Source: an uncultured Actinoplanes sp. | GTDB taxonomy: Bacteria; Actinomycetota; Actinomycetes; Mycobacteriales; Micromonosporaceae | DNA length: 17,242 nt | Assembly (NCBI GenBank): GCA_934667465.1 | Contig: CAKUMG010000025.1 | Coordinates: 1 to 17,242, forward strand | Direction: 5' to 3' | Shown here: one piece after another, positions 1 to 5,735 of the stretch | Position numbering within the stretch: the first letter of the stretch is position 1 | Layout of the letters: each line of letters opens with the position of its first letter | Made by a program: the position numbers and the translations under genes | The notes under the pieces: generated by a model | What the model saw: only the letters and a program-made list of their open reading frames with translations | The model's database searches: none | What the model was told of the DNA's origin: nothing

Positions 1-137
1 GTCACGCGCGGCAGGTACTGCGTGGCGAAGCGCACCCGCTCGGCGAACGTGAACGCCTGCTGCGCCCGGTCGGGCGAGGCCGTCACGTGCCGCACGTCCC
101 CGGTCCGCCAGGCCCCGGTCACCACCGGTCGCGGCGA
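1..137 (-). pseudogene. C-terminal fragment of an NAD-dependent epimerase/dehydratase
   Basis: The minus-strand frame reads PVVTGAWRTGDVRHVTASPD followed by RAQQAFTFAERVRFATQYLP. This resembles the C-terminal part of sugar-nucleotide epimerases of the extended SDR family, in particular the 'G.WR.GDVRHV.AS...A' block of dTDP-rhamnose/UDP-glucose-type enzymes. The fragment runs off the left edge, so its true 3' end is outside the window. Its upstream part, which would carry the Rossmann fold and the YxxxK catalytic site, is absent: at about 134-145 the sequence switches to a different gene on the other strand. With no start and no active site in reach, it is best called a 5'-truncated remnant. 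The identification rests on one motif block and is an inference. Confidence 0.55.
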
Positions 138-145
138 CGCGTCGC
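134..145. other. Joint 1: perfect 12-bp palindrome between epimerase and nucleotidase fragments
   Basis: GCGACGCGTCGC is its own reverse complement. It lies where the minus-strand epimerase frame loses homology and the plus-strand nucleotidase frame gains it. The exact break could be off by about 15 bases because homology was judged by eye. Confidence 0.4.
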
Positions 146-357
146 AGGAGCAGACGGACGTCGAGTCGTTCGCCGCGCTCGAGCCGACCGTCGAGGCGCT
201 CAGCGCGATGGGGATGGAGTACGCGGGCGTCGGCAACCACGAGTTCGACGAGGGCCCGGCGGAGCTGCTGCGGCTCCAGTTCGGCGGCTGCCATCCGACC
301 GACGGCTGCCAGGACGGCGACGGCTTCCTCGGGGCCGCCTACCGCTACCTCGCCGGC
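136..357 (+). pseudogene. Internal fragment of a 5'-nucleotidase / metallophosphoesterase
   Basis: The plus-strand frame reads EPTVEALSAMGMEYAGVGNH, then EFDEGPAELLRLQFGGCHPT and DGCQDGDGF, ending near YRYLA. GNHEFD is a metal-binding signature of calcineurin-like phosphoesterases, and the GGCHP.DGCQDGD block is typical of secreted bifunctional UDP-sugar hydrolase/5'-nucleotidases of actinomycetes. Those proteins are usually 500-700 residues; only about 70 are present. The secretion signal and first metal-binding motifs are missing upstream, and everything after the 'YLAANV' position is missing downstream. The open frame continues to 768, but beyond about 357 it is only the antisense of the neighbouring XdhC fragment. 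It cannot encode a working enzyme. Confidence 0.65.
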
Positions 358-360
358 GAG
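349..360. other. Joint 2: perfect 12-bp palindrome between nucleotidase and XdhC fragments
   Basis: CTCGCCGGCGAG is its own reverse complement. The plus-strand nucleotidase frame reads YLAGE into it and the minus-strand XdhC frame reads VLAGE into it, so both proteins share the same few codons at the inverted joint. Confidence 0.45.
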
Positions 361-687
361 GACGCCCAGCTCGGCGAAGCCGGCCGGCTCGACGAAGACC
401 TCCAGGGTGCCGCCGCAGGGCAGGCCGACCTCGAACGCGTCGTCGTCGGAGACCCCGAAGCTCGCCCTGCGCGGCTCGCCGCCGGCCGCCACCTCGCGGC
501 ACAGCTCGTAGACCGCGCCCTCGACGCAGCCGCCCGAGACGCTGCCCGCGACCGATCCGTCGGCGCGCACCAGCATGGCCGCGCCCGGCTGCCGTGGCGC
601 GCTGGACCAGGTGGCCGTGACCGTCGCCAGCCCGGCCGACTCGCCGGTCCGCCACGCCGTCACGACGTCGCCGAGCACCTCACGCAC
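355..687 (-). pseudogene. XdhC/CoxI family protein, N-terminal fragment
   Basis: The minus strand opens with a GTG at 687, preceded by an AGGGA ribosome-binding site, and reads VREVLGDVVTAWRTGESAGL. It continues with the family blocks SSAPRQPGAAMLVRADGSVA, GSVSGGCVEGAVYELC and LPCGGTLEVFVEP. XdhC/CoxI proteins help insert or sulfurate the molybdenum cofactor of xanthine dehydrogenase and CO dehydrogenase-type enzymes. Family members usually have 250-380 residues with a C-terminal Rossmann-like domain. Here homology ends after about 110 codons, at the joint near 355-360, and the C-terminal domain is missing. The intact start and ribosome-binding site show that this was a normal gene before it was cut. 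No molybdoenzyme genes are visible nearby. Confidence 0.72.
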
Positions 688-855
688 GGCCGCATCCGTC
701 CCTTGTCATCGCCACATCATTCTCCCGCCCCGCGCCTCCTGCCCAATCCGGTGTCCGTTTATTCCTGACACGCCTTATTGATCTGTTCGTTCCGGCGATC
801 CGTGTACTCCCCCAGCGACCCACGGCGGGTGGGCCGCCTGACGCAGGGAGACGAC

Positions 856-1620
856 GTGGCACCACGAAAGACCAGGTTCCTCGCGATGGCCGCCGTCGCG
901 GTCGCCGTGGCCGGCGCGACCGTGACGACCCAGTTCGCCTCGGCGGCCGACGTCCCCGACGACGGCGTGATCACCGCCACCGTGCAGGTCGACGGCGTGT
1001 TCGACGGCGCGGGAAAGCGCTTCATCGGCGGCGGCGAGCTCGGCGACGGCGGGCAGGACGAGGGTCAGGACGCCCTGTTCGAGCTGGCCGACGGCGCCAC
1101 GCTGAGCAACGTGATCCTCGGCTCCCCCGCCGCCGACGGCGTGCACTGCCAGGGCAGCTGCAACTTGCTCGACGTCACGTGGGAGGACGTCGGTGAGGAC
1201 GCGGCGACGTTCCGCGGCACGGGCGCGACGGTGGTCATCGAGGGCGGTTCGGCGGCGAGCGGCACCGACAAAGTGTTCCAGGACAACCGCGGCGCGGGCG
1301 GCTCGGTCACCATCCGCGACTTCGCGGTCAGCGACTTCGGCAAGCTCTACCGCTCGTGCGGCAACTGCGACGAGCAGGCTGCGCGTACGGTCACCATCGA
1401 GAACGTGACGGCGACGGCGCCCGGCAAGGTCCTCGCCGGCGTGAACGCGAACCTCGGTGACCGGGCCACGATCTCGGGCGTCACGATCACCGGCGACGGC
1501 GCGGAGGACGTCAATGTCTGCGAGCTGTTCGCGGGCAACGACACCGGCGACGAGCCCGCGAAGATCGGCGACGAGCCCGACGGCGTCGCCTGCACCGCCT
1601 CCGGCGTGACCGTGCAGTAG
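856..1620 (+). CDS. Secreted pectate lyase, polysaccharide lyase family 3
   Basis: Predicted to cleave de-esterified homogalacturonan by beta-elimination outside the cell. The 254-residue product starts with GTG 856 after the ribosome-binding site GGGAG. It begins with a signal peptide (basic VAPRKTRF, hydrophobic core, cleavage probably after ASA near residue 33). The mature part is a single PL3 right-handed beta-helix domain. Hallmark blocks are GVHCQGSCNLLDVTWEDVGE DAATFRG, DKVFQDN, and FGKLYRSCGNC with the Lys/Arg pair expected for catalysis and the acidic WEDVGED cluster expected for calcium. Paired cysteines suit an exported protein. There is no carbohydrate-binding module. An in-frame ORF extends upstream to 778, but it has no signal-like start or ribosome-binding site, so GTG 856 is preferred. 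The gene stands alone, followed by two hairpins, which suggests a plant-debris degradation role. Confidence 0.93.
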   Translation: MAPRKTRFLAMAAVAVAVAGATVTTQFASAADVPDDGVITATVQVDGVFDGAGKRFIGGGELGDGGQDEGQDALFELADGATLSNVILGSPAADGVHCQGSCNLLDVTWEDVGEDAATFRGTGATVVIEGGSAASGTDKVFQDNRGAGGSVTIRDFAVSDFGKLYRSCGNCDEQAARTVTIENVTATAPGKVLAGVNANLGDRATISGVTITGDGAEDVNVCELFAGNDTGDEPAKIGDEPDGVACTASGVTVQ

Positions 1621-1628
1621 CCGCCCGC

Positions 1629-1678
1629 GCTCCGGCCGCCACCGGAGCACGCACGTTCGGCCCGGGACACACCGGGCC
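1629..1678 (+). terminator. Two tandem hairpins after the pectate lyase gene
   Basis: The first hairpin has arms GCTCCGG (1629-1635) and CCGGAGC (1642-1648) with a 6-base loop. The second has arms GGCCCGG (1659-1665) and CCGGGCC (1672-1678) with a 6-base loop. Neither has a U-tract, which is usual for high-GC actinobacterial terminators. Confidence 0.55.
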
Positions 1679-1706
1679 GGTGCACACCTGAGCGGTCCGC
1701 GGATCT

Positions 1707-1712
1707 TAGGGT
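1707..1712 (+). promoter_or_regulatory. -10 element of a leaderless promoter for the AI-2E family gene
   Basis: TAGGGT fits the actinobacterial TANNNT -10 pattern and ends 6 bases before ATG 1719. There is no Shine-Dalgarno sequence, so the transcript probably begins at or next to the ATG. This favours ATG 1719 over the in-frame GTG 1713, which directly abuts the -10 box. Confidence 0.55.
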
Positions 1713-1718
1713 GTGCGC

Positions 1719-2882
1719 ATGGCAGCAAACCTCAGCTCCACGAAGACCCGGGCCGCGCTGAAGACCTCGGCGCGCATCTCGCTCGAGGTGCTGCTCGTCC
1801 TGCTCTCGACCGCGGTGGCGCTGTGGCTGCTCGGCAAGGCGTGGTCGATCCTCTGGCCGCTGGTGATCGCCCTGCTGCTGACGACGCTGACCTGGCCGCC
1901 CGCCCGGTTCCTGCGCAGGCACGGCTGGCCCCCGGCGCTGGCCGCCACGGTGGTCACCGTGGTGGGGCTGGCGATCGCGGCCGGCACGATCGTCGGCATC
2001 GCCGTCCCGGTCGCCGGTCAGGGCGCCGAGCTCGCCGACGGCGTGGTCGACGGCATCCAGACCGTCCGGGAGTGGGCGTCCGGTCCCCCGCTCAACATCC
2101 AGGACGACCAGATCACCCAGGCGCTCGACACCGGCATCGCCCAGCTGCAGCAGCGGGCCAGCGACATCGTCAACTACACGGTCACCGGCGTCAGCACCGT
2201 CGTGAACGGCGTCGTGACCACGGTGCTGGCGCTGTTCCTGATGTTCTTCTTCCTCAAGGACGGGCCGCGCTTCCTGCCGTGGCTGACCCGTCAGCTGCCC
2301 GGCCGGCTCTCCGTCGACATCCCCACCGTCGCCGAGCGCGGCTGGAACACCCTCGGCGCGTTCGTCCGCTCGCAGGCGTTCGTCGGCCTGCTCGACGCGA
2401 TCTTCATCGGCATCGGCCTGTGGATCGTCGGCGTCCCGCTGGTGCTGCCGCTGGCGGTGCTCACGTTCGTGACGGCCTTCATCCCGATCGTCGGCGCGCT
2501 CTTCGCGGGCTTCGTCGCGGTCCTCATCGCGCTGGTCTCGAACGGCTGGACCGACGCCCTGATCGTGCTCGCCATCATCATCGCGGTGCAGCAGCTCGAG
2601 GGCAACGTCTTCCAGCCCATGATCCAGAGCCGCGGTCTCGGCCTGCACGCCGCCGTGGTCCTGCTCGCCGTCACCCTGGGCGGCAGCCTCGCCGGCATCG
2701 TGGGCAGCCTCCTCGCCGTCCCGGTCGCCGCCGTCCTCGCCGTCGTCTGGAACTACATCCGCGAGCAGCTCAGCGATCAGGACCTCGCCCCGGGCGAAGA
2801 TCCGAGCCCGGACCCGGATCCCACCCCGGACCCGGACCCCACGCCCGGCCCGGACGACAAGCAGGCCCCGGCCACCGCCTGA
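1719..2882 (+). CDS. AI-2E / PerM family membrane transporter with Asp-Pro-rich tail
   Basis: Polytopic membrane protein of 387 residues in the AI-2E transporter (PerM/TqsA/YhhT) family. Members include the AI-2 exporter TqsA and Na+/H+ antiporters; the substrate cannot be told from sequence. Hydrophobic segments cluster as a paired N-terminal hairpin (about residues 22-55), a third helix (about 66-90), a central amphipathic region (QGAELADGV onward), a helix around VVTTVLALFLMFFFLKDGPR (a conserved family block), and four C-terminal helices. The family signature PIVGALFAGFVA and the ...QQLEGNVFQPMIQSRGLGL H block are intact. The last ~30 residues are a low-complexity acidic tail of repeated DPDPTP units, outside the conserved domain and probably cytoplasmic. 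It is monocistronic, bounded by hairpins on both sides and read from a leaderless promoter. Confidence 0.92.
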   Translation: MAANLSSTKTRAALKTSARISLEVLLVLLSTAVALWLLGKAWSILWPLVIALLLTTLTWPPARFLRRHGWPPALAATVVTVVGLAIAAGTIVGIAVPVAGQGAELADGVVDGIQTVREWASGPPLNIQDDQITQALDTGIAQLQQRASDIVNYTVTGVSTVVNGVVTTVLALFLMFFFLKDGPRFLPWLTRQLPGRLSVDIPTVAERGWNTLGAFVRSQAFVGLLDAIFIGIGLWIVGVPLVLPLAVLTFVTAFIPIVGALFAGFVAVLIALVSNGWTDALIVLAIIIAVQQLEGNVFQPMIQSRGLGLHAAVVLLAVTLGGSLAGIVGSLLAVPVAAVLAVVWNYIREQLSDQDLAPGEDPSPDPDPTPDPDPTPGPDDKQAPATA

Positions 2883-2907
2883 CCCACCTCGCCCCCACCT
2901 CGCCCCC

Positions 2908-2938
2908 GCCCGCCCCGCCGAGTCCCGGCAGGGCGGGC
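2908..2938. terminator. Bidirectional terminator between the AI-2E gene and the ROK regulator
   Basis: Outer arms GCCCGCCC (2908-2915) and GGGCGGGC (2931-2938) pair perfectly. Inner arms GCCG and CGGC close a 5-base loop, with a single C/A mismatch between the two stems. It lies in the gap between two converging genes and can serve both. Confidence 0.7.
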
Positions 2939-2977
2939 GCTTCCGTTCCGGGCCCTTGCTCACCGATCGAGCTCGGT

Positions 2978-4078
2978 TCAGGCCGGCCGGCCGATCACCG
3001 AGTCCTGGAGCAGCCGTACGGCCTCGGCGCGGGCGCCCGTGAGGGGTGCGTCGCTGGTCAGCGCGGTGGGACGGACGGGGACGTGGCGCGGGAGCGCGGC
3101 GACCGCCGTACGGATGTCGCCGAGCAGGGGGACACCCCAGGGGCCGCCGACGATCACGCAGGCGGGGTCGGCGAGGGCGATGACCGCGGCGACGGCGCCC
3201 GCGACGGCCGTGCCGAGGGTGGACCGCACGGCCGGGTCGGCGGCCGCGGCGGCGAGCAGGTGGGCGGTGTCGATCGCGCTGGTGCCCGGGCGGTGCAGGC
3301 CCAGCTCCGCGAAGACCTGCACGAAACGCATCGCGCGCCCGTCCGACCCGGCCGTGACGAGGTGCGCGATCTCGCCCGCGAGCCCGGCACCGCCCCGGTG
3401 GACCGCGCCGTCGCTGACCACGGCGCAGCCGAGACCCTCGCCCAGGTAGAGGTACGCGAAGTCGTCGGGCGTCCCGGGGGCGGCGGCGCGCTCGGCCCGG
3501 GCCGCCCAGTTGACGTCGTTGCCGACGGTGACCGGGCCGGCGACGTGCGGGCCGATGATGGCGGCCGGGTCCAGTTCGCCGACGAGGAACGCGGCGTCGG
3601 GCAGGTGGACGAGCCGGCCGGTGGCCCGGTCCACCGGGTCGGCGGCGCTGACCACGGCCAGCCGTGGGCTGTGCCCCGCGGCGGCCTCGGCGACCGCGCC
3701 GGACAGGGCCGCGGCGATCCGCTCGGGGTGGCCGGGGCGGGTGGCGCGGGCGGCCGTGTCCCCGTACACGTCGATGGTCTCGGCGACGACGCCCTCGGGC
3801 GCGATGGCGACCACCAGGGCCGTGCCGACGTCACCGGCGAGCGCGTAGTAGGTGCCGACCCGGCCCTTGCCGCGGCCGCCGGGCGTGCGTTCCCCGGTGT
3901 CGGCGATGAGGCCGCGCTCGGTGAGCCGCCGGACGCTCTCGCCCGCGGTGGGCTTGGAGATGCCGGTCGCGGTGGCCAGCTCGGCGCGGGTGAGGCGGCG
4001 GTACCGCAGCAGGGCGCGCAGGACGTGCTCGTCGGTCGCGGAGCGGACCAGGTCGAGCGAGGGCTTGGCGGGATCCAC
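2978..4078 (-). CDS. ROK family transcriptional regulator
   Basis: Predicted sugar- or metabolite-responsive repressor of 366 residues. An N-terminal winged helix (about residues 10-65; LTRAELATATGISKPTAGES VRRLTERGLI) is followed by a ROK (repressor, ORF, kinase) domain. DVGTALVVAIAPEG is the degenerate phosphate-loop strand, VGNDVNWAARAERAA carries the ROK Asp-Asn, and HRGGAGLAGEIAHL is the ROK signature. The Zn-binding CxCGxxGC motif that normally follows GEIxH is absent: the sequence reads VTAGSDGRAMRFVQVF instead. That argues for a regulator and not a kinase. GTG 4078 is chosen because it lies 7 bases after a TAGAAT -10 box, a leaderless arrangement. A much longer open frame upstream is only the antisense of the oxygenase. 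The gene is divergent from that oxygenase, its likely target. Confidence 0.88.
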   Translation of the reverse strand: MDPAKPSLDLVRSATDEHVLRALLRYRRLTRAELATATGISKPTAGESVRRLTERGLIADTGERTPGGRGKGRVGTYYALAGDVGTALVVAIAPEGVVAETIDVYGDTAARATRPGHPERIAAALSGAVAEAAAGHSPRLAVVSAADPVDRATGRLVHLPDAAFLVGELDPAAIIGPHVAGPVTVGNDVNWAARAERAAAPGTPDDFAYLYLGEGLGCAVVSDGAVHRGGAGLAGEIAHLVTAGSDGRAMRFVQVFAELGLHRPGTSAIDTAHLLAAAAADPAVRSTLGTAVAGAVAAVIALADPACVIVGGPWGVPLLGDIRTAVAALPRHVPVRPTALTSDAPLTGARAEAVRLLQDSVIGRPA

Positions 4079-4085
4079 GCACGAG

Positions 4086-4091
4086 ATTCTA
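4086..4091 (-). promoter_or_regulatory. -10 element of the ROK regulator's leaderless promoter
   Basis: On the minus strand TAGAAT matches TANNNT and ends 7 bases before GTG 4078. A nearer GTG at 4082 is out of frame and only 3 bases from the box. No Shine-Dalgarno sequence is present. Confidence 0.6.
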
Positions 4092-4101
4092 GGCAGGGGT
4101 C

Positions 4102-4131
4102 TTGCCTGGAAGGGTGGCGGGCGCTTACCGT
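4102..4131 (+). promoter_or_regulatory. Probable promoter of the DUF1479 oxygenase gene
   Basis: TTGCCT (4102-4107) and TACCGT (4126-4131) are separated by 18 bases. The predicted start near 4138 falls at the left arm of the inverted repeat at 4136-4156. Confidence 0.45.
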
Positions 4132-4135
4132 CATT

Positions 4136-4156
4136 CAAGTAAGGGATGCTTACTGG
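4136..4156. promoter_or_regulatory. Operator-like inverted repeat, candidate ROK binding site
   Basis: The arms are CAAGTAAG and CTTACTGG around the spacer GGATG: 6 bp of perfect symmetry (AGTAAG/CTTACT), and 7 of 8 over the longer arms. A further CTTAC half-site overlaps the -10 box at 4124-4128. The repeat sits on the predicted transcription start of the oxygenase gene, where a bound repressor would block initiation. Assignment to the adjacent ROK protein is an inference from position. Confidence 0.5.
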
Positions 4157-4168
4157 AAGGAGAGGCCC

Positions 4169-5437
4169 GTGCTGACCACCGCGCTGCCGCACTGGGAGGA
4201 GACGCCCGCCGACCTGCCCGCCGCCGTGCGCGAGATCAAGGCCGCGTTGCGCGCCCGGATCGCCGCGTCCGGCCGTACGGCCGAGGAGGTCTTCGCCGTC
4301 GTCGAGGCGCGCGTCCGCGCGGCGGTCGAGCAGATCGAGGCGGCCCGCGGGCGTGGCGAGACGATCTGGCCGGTCATCGACTATGCGGACCTCGCCGCCG
4401 GCACCGTCCCGGCCGAGCAGGTGGCCCTGCTGCGCAGGCGCGGCTGCCTGGTCGTGCGCGGGCACTTCGAGCGCGAGCAGGCCCTCGCCTGGGACCGCGG
4501 GATCGTCGACTACGTGGAGGGGAACCGGTTCTTCGAGAACTACCGGGGCCCCGGCGACGACTTCTTCGGCAGCGTGGGCTCGAAGCCCGAGATCTATCCG
4601 ATCTACTGGTCGCCGGCGCAGATGCAGGCGCGGCAGAGCGACCGGATGGCGCGCGTTCAGGCGTTCCTGAACAGCCAGTGGAAGCACGAGTCGGACGGGG
4701 TCCGCTGGTTCGACCCGGACCGCGACTCGCTCTACCCGGACCGGATCCGCCGCCGCCCCGAGGGCGCCGACTCGGGCGGGCTGGGCACCCACCTCGACCC
4801 GGGCACACTCGACCTGTGGATGACCGAGGGCTACCAGCGCGCGTTCCGGCACCTCTTCGACGGCACGGCCGAGCAGTACGACCCGTGGGACGCGGCGCAC
4901 CGCACCGACGGCCCGCAGTACCCGGGCTCGACGATGTGCTCGGCCTTCCGCACGTTCCAGGGCTGGACGGCACTGTCCGACATGGATCACGACCAGGGCG
5001 TCCTGCACACCGTCCCGATCCCCGAGGCGATGGCCTACCTGATGCTGCGCCCGCTGCTGAGCGACGTGCCCGACGACGACATGTGCGGCGTCACGGTCAA
5101 CCAGGTCTTCCCCGCCAACGAGACGTGGCACCCGCTGCTGATGCGCGCCCTCTCCGGCATCCCCGACGTCCGCGCGGGCGACTCCGTCTGGTGGCACTGC
5201 GACATGATCCACAGCGTCGCCCCGGTACGGGGGCAGCGGGGCTGGGGCAACGTCATGTACATCCCGGCCGCGCCCTGGTGCCCCCGCAACGAGCGGTACG
5301 CGGCGTCGGTGCGCGACGCGTTCGCCACGGGCTCGAGCCCGTCGGACTTCCCCGCCGAGCACTACGAGCGCGAGTGGCCGGACCGCTTCGCCGAGGCGGA
5401 CCTCAACGCCACCGGCCGCCGGGGTCTCGGCCTCTGA
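4169..5437 (+). CDS. YbiU family (DUF1479) putative Fe(II)/2-oxoglutarate-type oxygenase
   Basis: The product has 422 residues, almost the same as E. coli YbiU (about 421), and belongs to DUF1479, whose structures show a jelly-roll oxygenase fold. The metal triad is readable: GTHLDPGTLDLW gives His208 and Asp210, and DMIHSVAPVRG gives His348, followed by Arg354, a suitable 2-oxoglutarate ligand. The N-terminal ~90 residues form a helical domain (EEVFAVVEARVRAAVEQIEA), and RRGCLVVRGHF is the family's start of the catalytic domain. The substrate is unknown. GTG 4169 follows the ribosome-binding site AAGGAGAGG. The gene is divergent from a ROK regulator, with an inverted repeat over its probable start site, so substrate-induced expression is likely. 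Its last codons lie in a 32-bp tandem duplication. Confidence 0.88.
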   Translation: MLTTALPHWEETPADLPAAVREIKAALRARIAASGRTAEEVFAVVEARVRAAVEQIEAARGRGETIWPVIDYADLAAGTVPAEQVALLRRRGCLVVRGHFEREQALAWDRGIVDYVEGNRFFENYRGPGDDFFGSVGSKPEIYPIYWSPAQMQARQSDRMARVQAFLNSQWKHESDGVRWFDPDRDSLYPDRIRRRPEGADSGGLGTHLDPGTLDLWMTEGYQRAFRHLFDGTAEQYDPWDAAHRTDGPQYPGSTMCSAFRTFQGWTALSDMDHDQGVLHTVPIPEAMAYLMLRPLLSDVPDDDMCGVTVNQVFPANETWHPLLMRALSGIPDVRAGDSVWWHCDMIHSVAPVRGQRGWGNVMYIPAAPWCPRNERYAASVRDAFATGSSPSDFPAEHYEREWPDRFAEADLNATGRRGLGL

Positions 5438-5485
5438 CCCCGCGGCTCAGCCGAAGTCTCGGCCTTTGACCCCGCGGCTCAGCCG
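5424..5485. repeat. 32-bp-period tandem duplication across the oxygenase stop codon
   Basis: The 30-base unit at 5424-5453, beginning GTCTCGGCCTCTGACC, recurs at 5456-5485 with one difference (C5434 versus T5466). The first copy carries the oxygenase's last codons and TGA. The second reads, on the minus strand, as the last codons of the membrane-protein fragment. Confidence 0.85.
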
Positions 5486-5540
5486 GGCGATCGGCGCGAC
5501 GACGAGGGCGGCCGCGGCCAGCAGGACCACGCGACCGCGA
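5447..5540 (-). pseudogene. C-terminal fragment of an unidentified membrane protein
   Basis: The minus strand reads GRVVLLAAAALVVAPIARLS followed by RGVKGRDFG and a stop at 5447-5449. A hydrophobic helix with a basic, short cytoplasmic end is the usual finish of a permease, perhaps of MFS type, but there is too little to name it. Upstream of about 5540 the frame becomes arginine/proline-rich antisense noise. No start or other helices are present, so this is a 5'-truncated remnant or a chance hydrophobic stretch. Confidence 0.35.
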
Positions 5541-5544
5541 CACC

Positions 5545-5694
5545 TGTCAGGCACCGGACGCGGACGAGACCGGGGTTTACCAGCGGCTGCGGGCCTCCGT
5601 CGGCGACGAACTGGACACCGAGGTGACCGGCCCCCTAACCCACGACGGCGACTCCTGCCGGCTGCACCTGCGGCTCGTGTCGCCGGTTCCATGA
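5545..5694 (+). pseudogene. C-terminal fragment of an unidentified protein
   Basis: The plus strand reads CQAPDADETGVYQRLRASVG, DELDTEVTGPLTHDGDSC and RLHLRLVSPVP, then TGA at 5692. Its amino-acid composition is balanced and strikingly unlike the other frames, as in a real coding tail. It has no start codon or ribosome-binding site, and the frame upstream is compositionally poor. I do not recognise the family. Together with the facing membrane fragment it fills the 298-base gap between two intact genes. Confidence 0.4.
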
Positions 5695-5735
5695 CCGGCG
5701 GCTGTCACACGTCGCGGCGCCGGACCGGCCCCGGC

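Noticed and set aside
22..768. A single 248-codon plus-strand ORF at the left edge
   Set aside because: Only codons from about 136 to 357 look like a real protein (nucleotidase). The first part is antisense of an epimerase fragment and the last part antisense of the XdhC fragment.
1347..2963. 538-codon minus-strand ORF opposite the AI-2E gene
   Set aside because: Its protein is a run of charged Asp/Glu/Arg/Gly/His residues typical of antisense frames in high-GC DNA, and the plus strand carries a clear conserved protein.
4079..5362. N-terminal extension of the ROK regulator to nearly 800 residues
   Set aside because: The extension is antisense to the oxygenase. A leaderless promoter and the helix-turn-helix both place the start at 4078.
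1823..5437. 1204-codon plus-strand ORF that includes the oxygenase
   Set aside because: Codons before about 4169 are Arg/Pro/Gly-rich shadow of the AI-2E gene (another frame) and the ROK gene (antisense). Only the part after GTG 4169 is coding.
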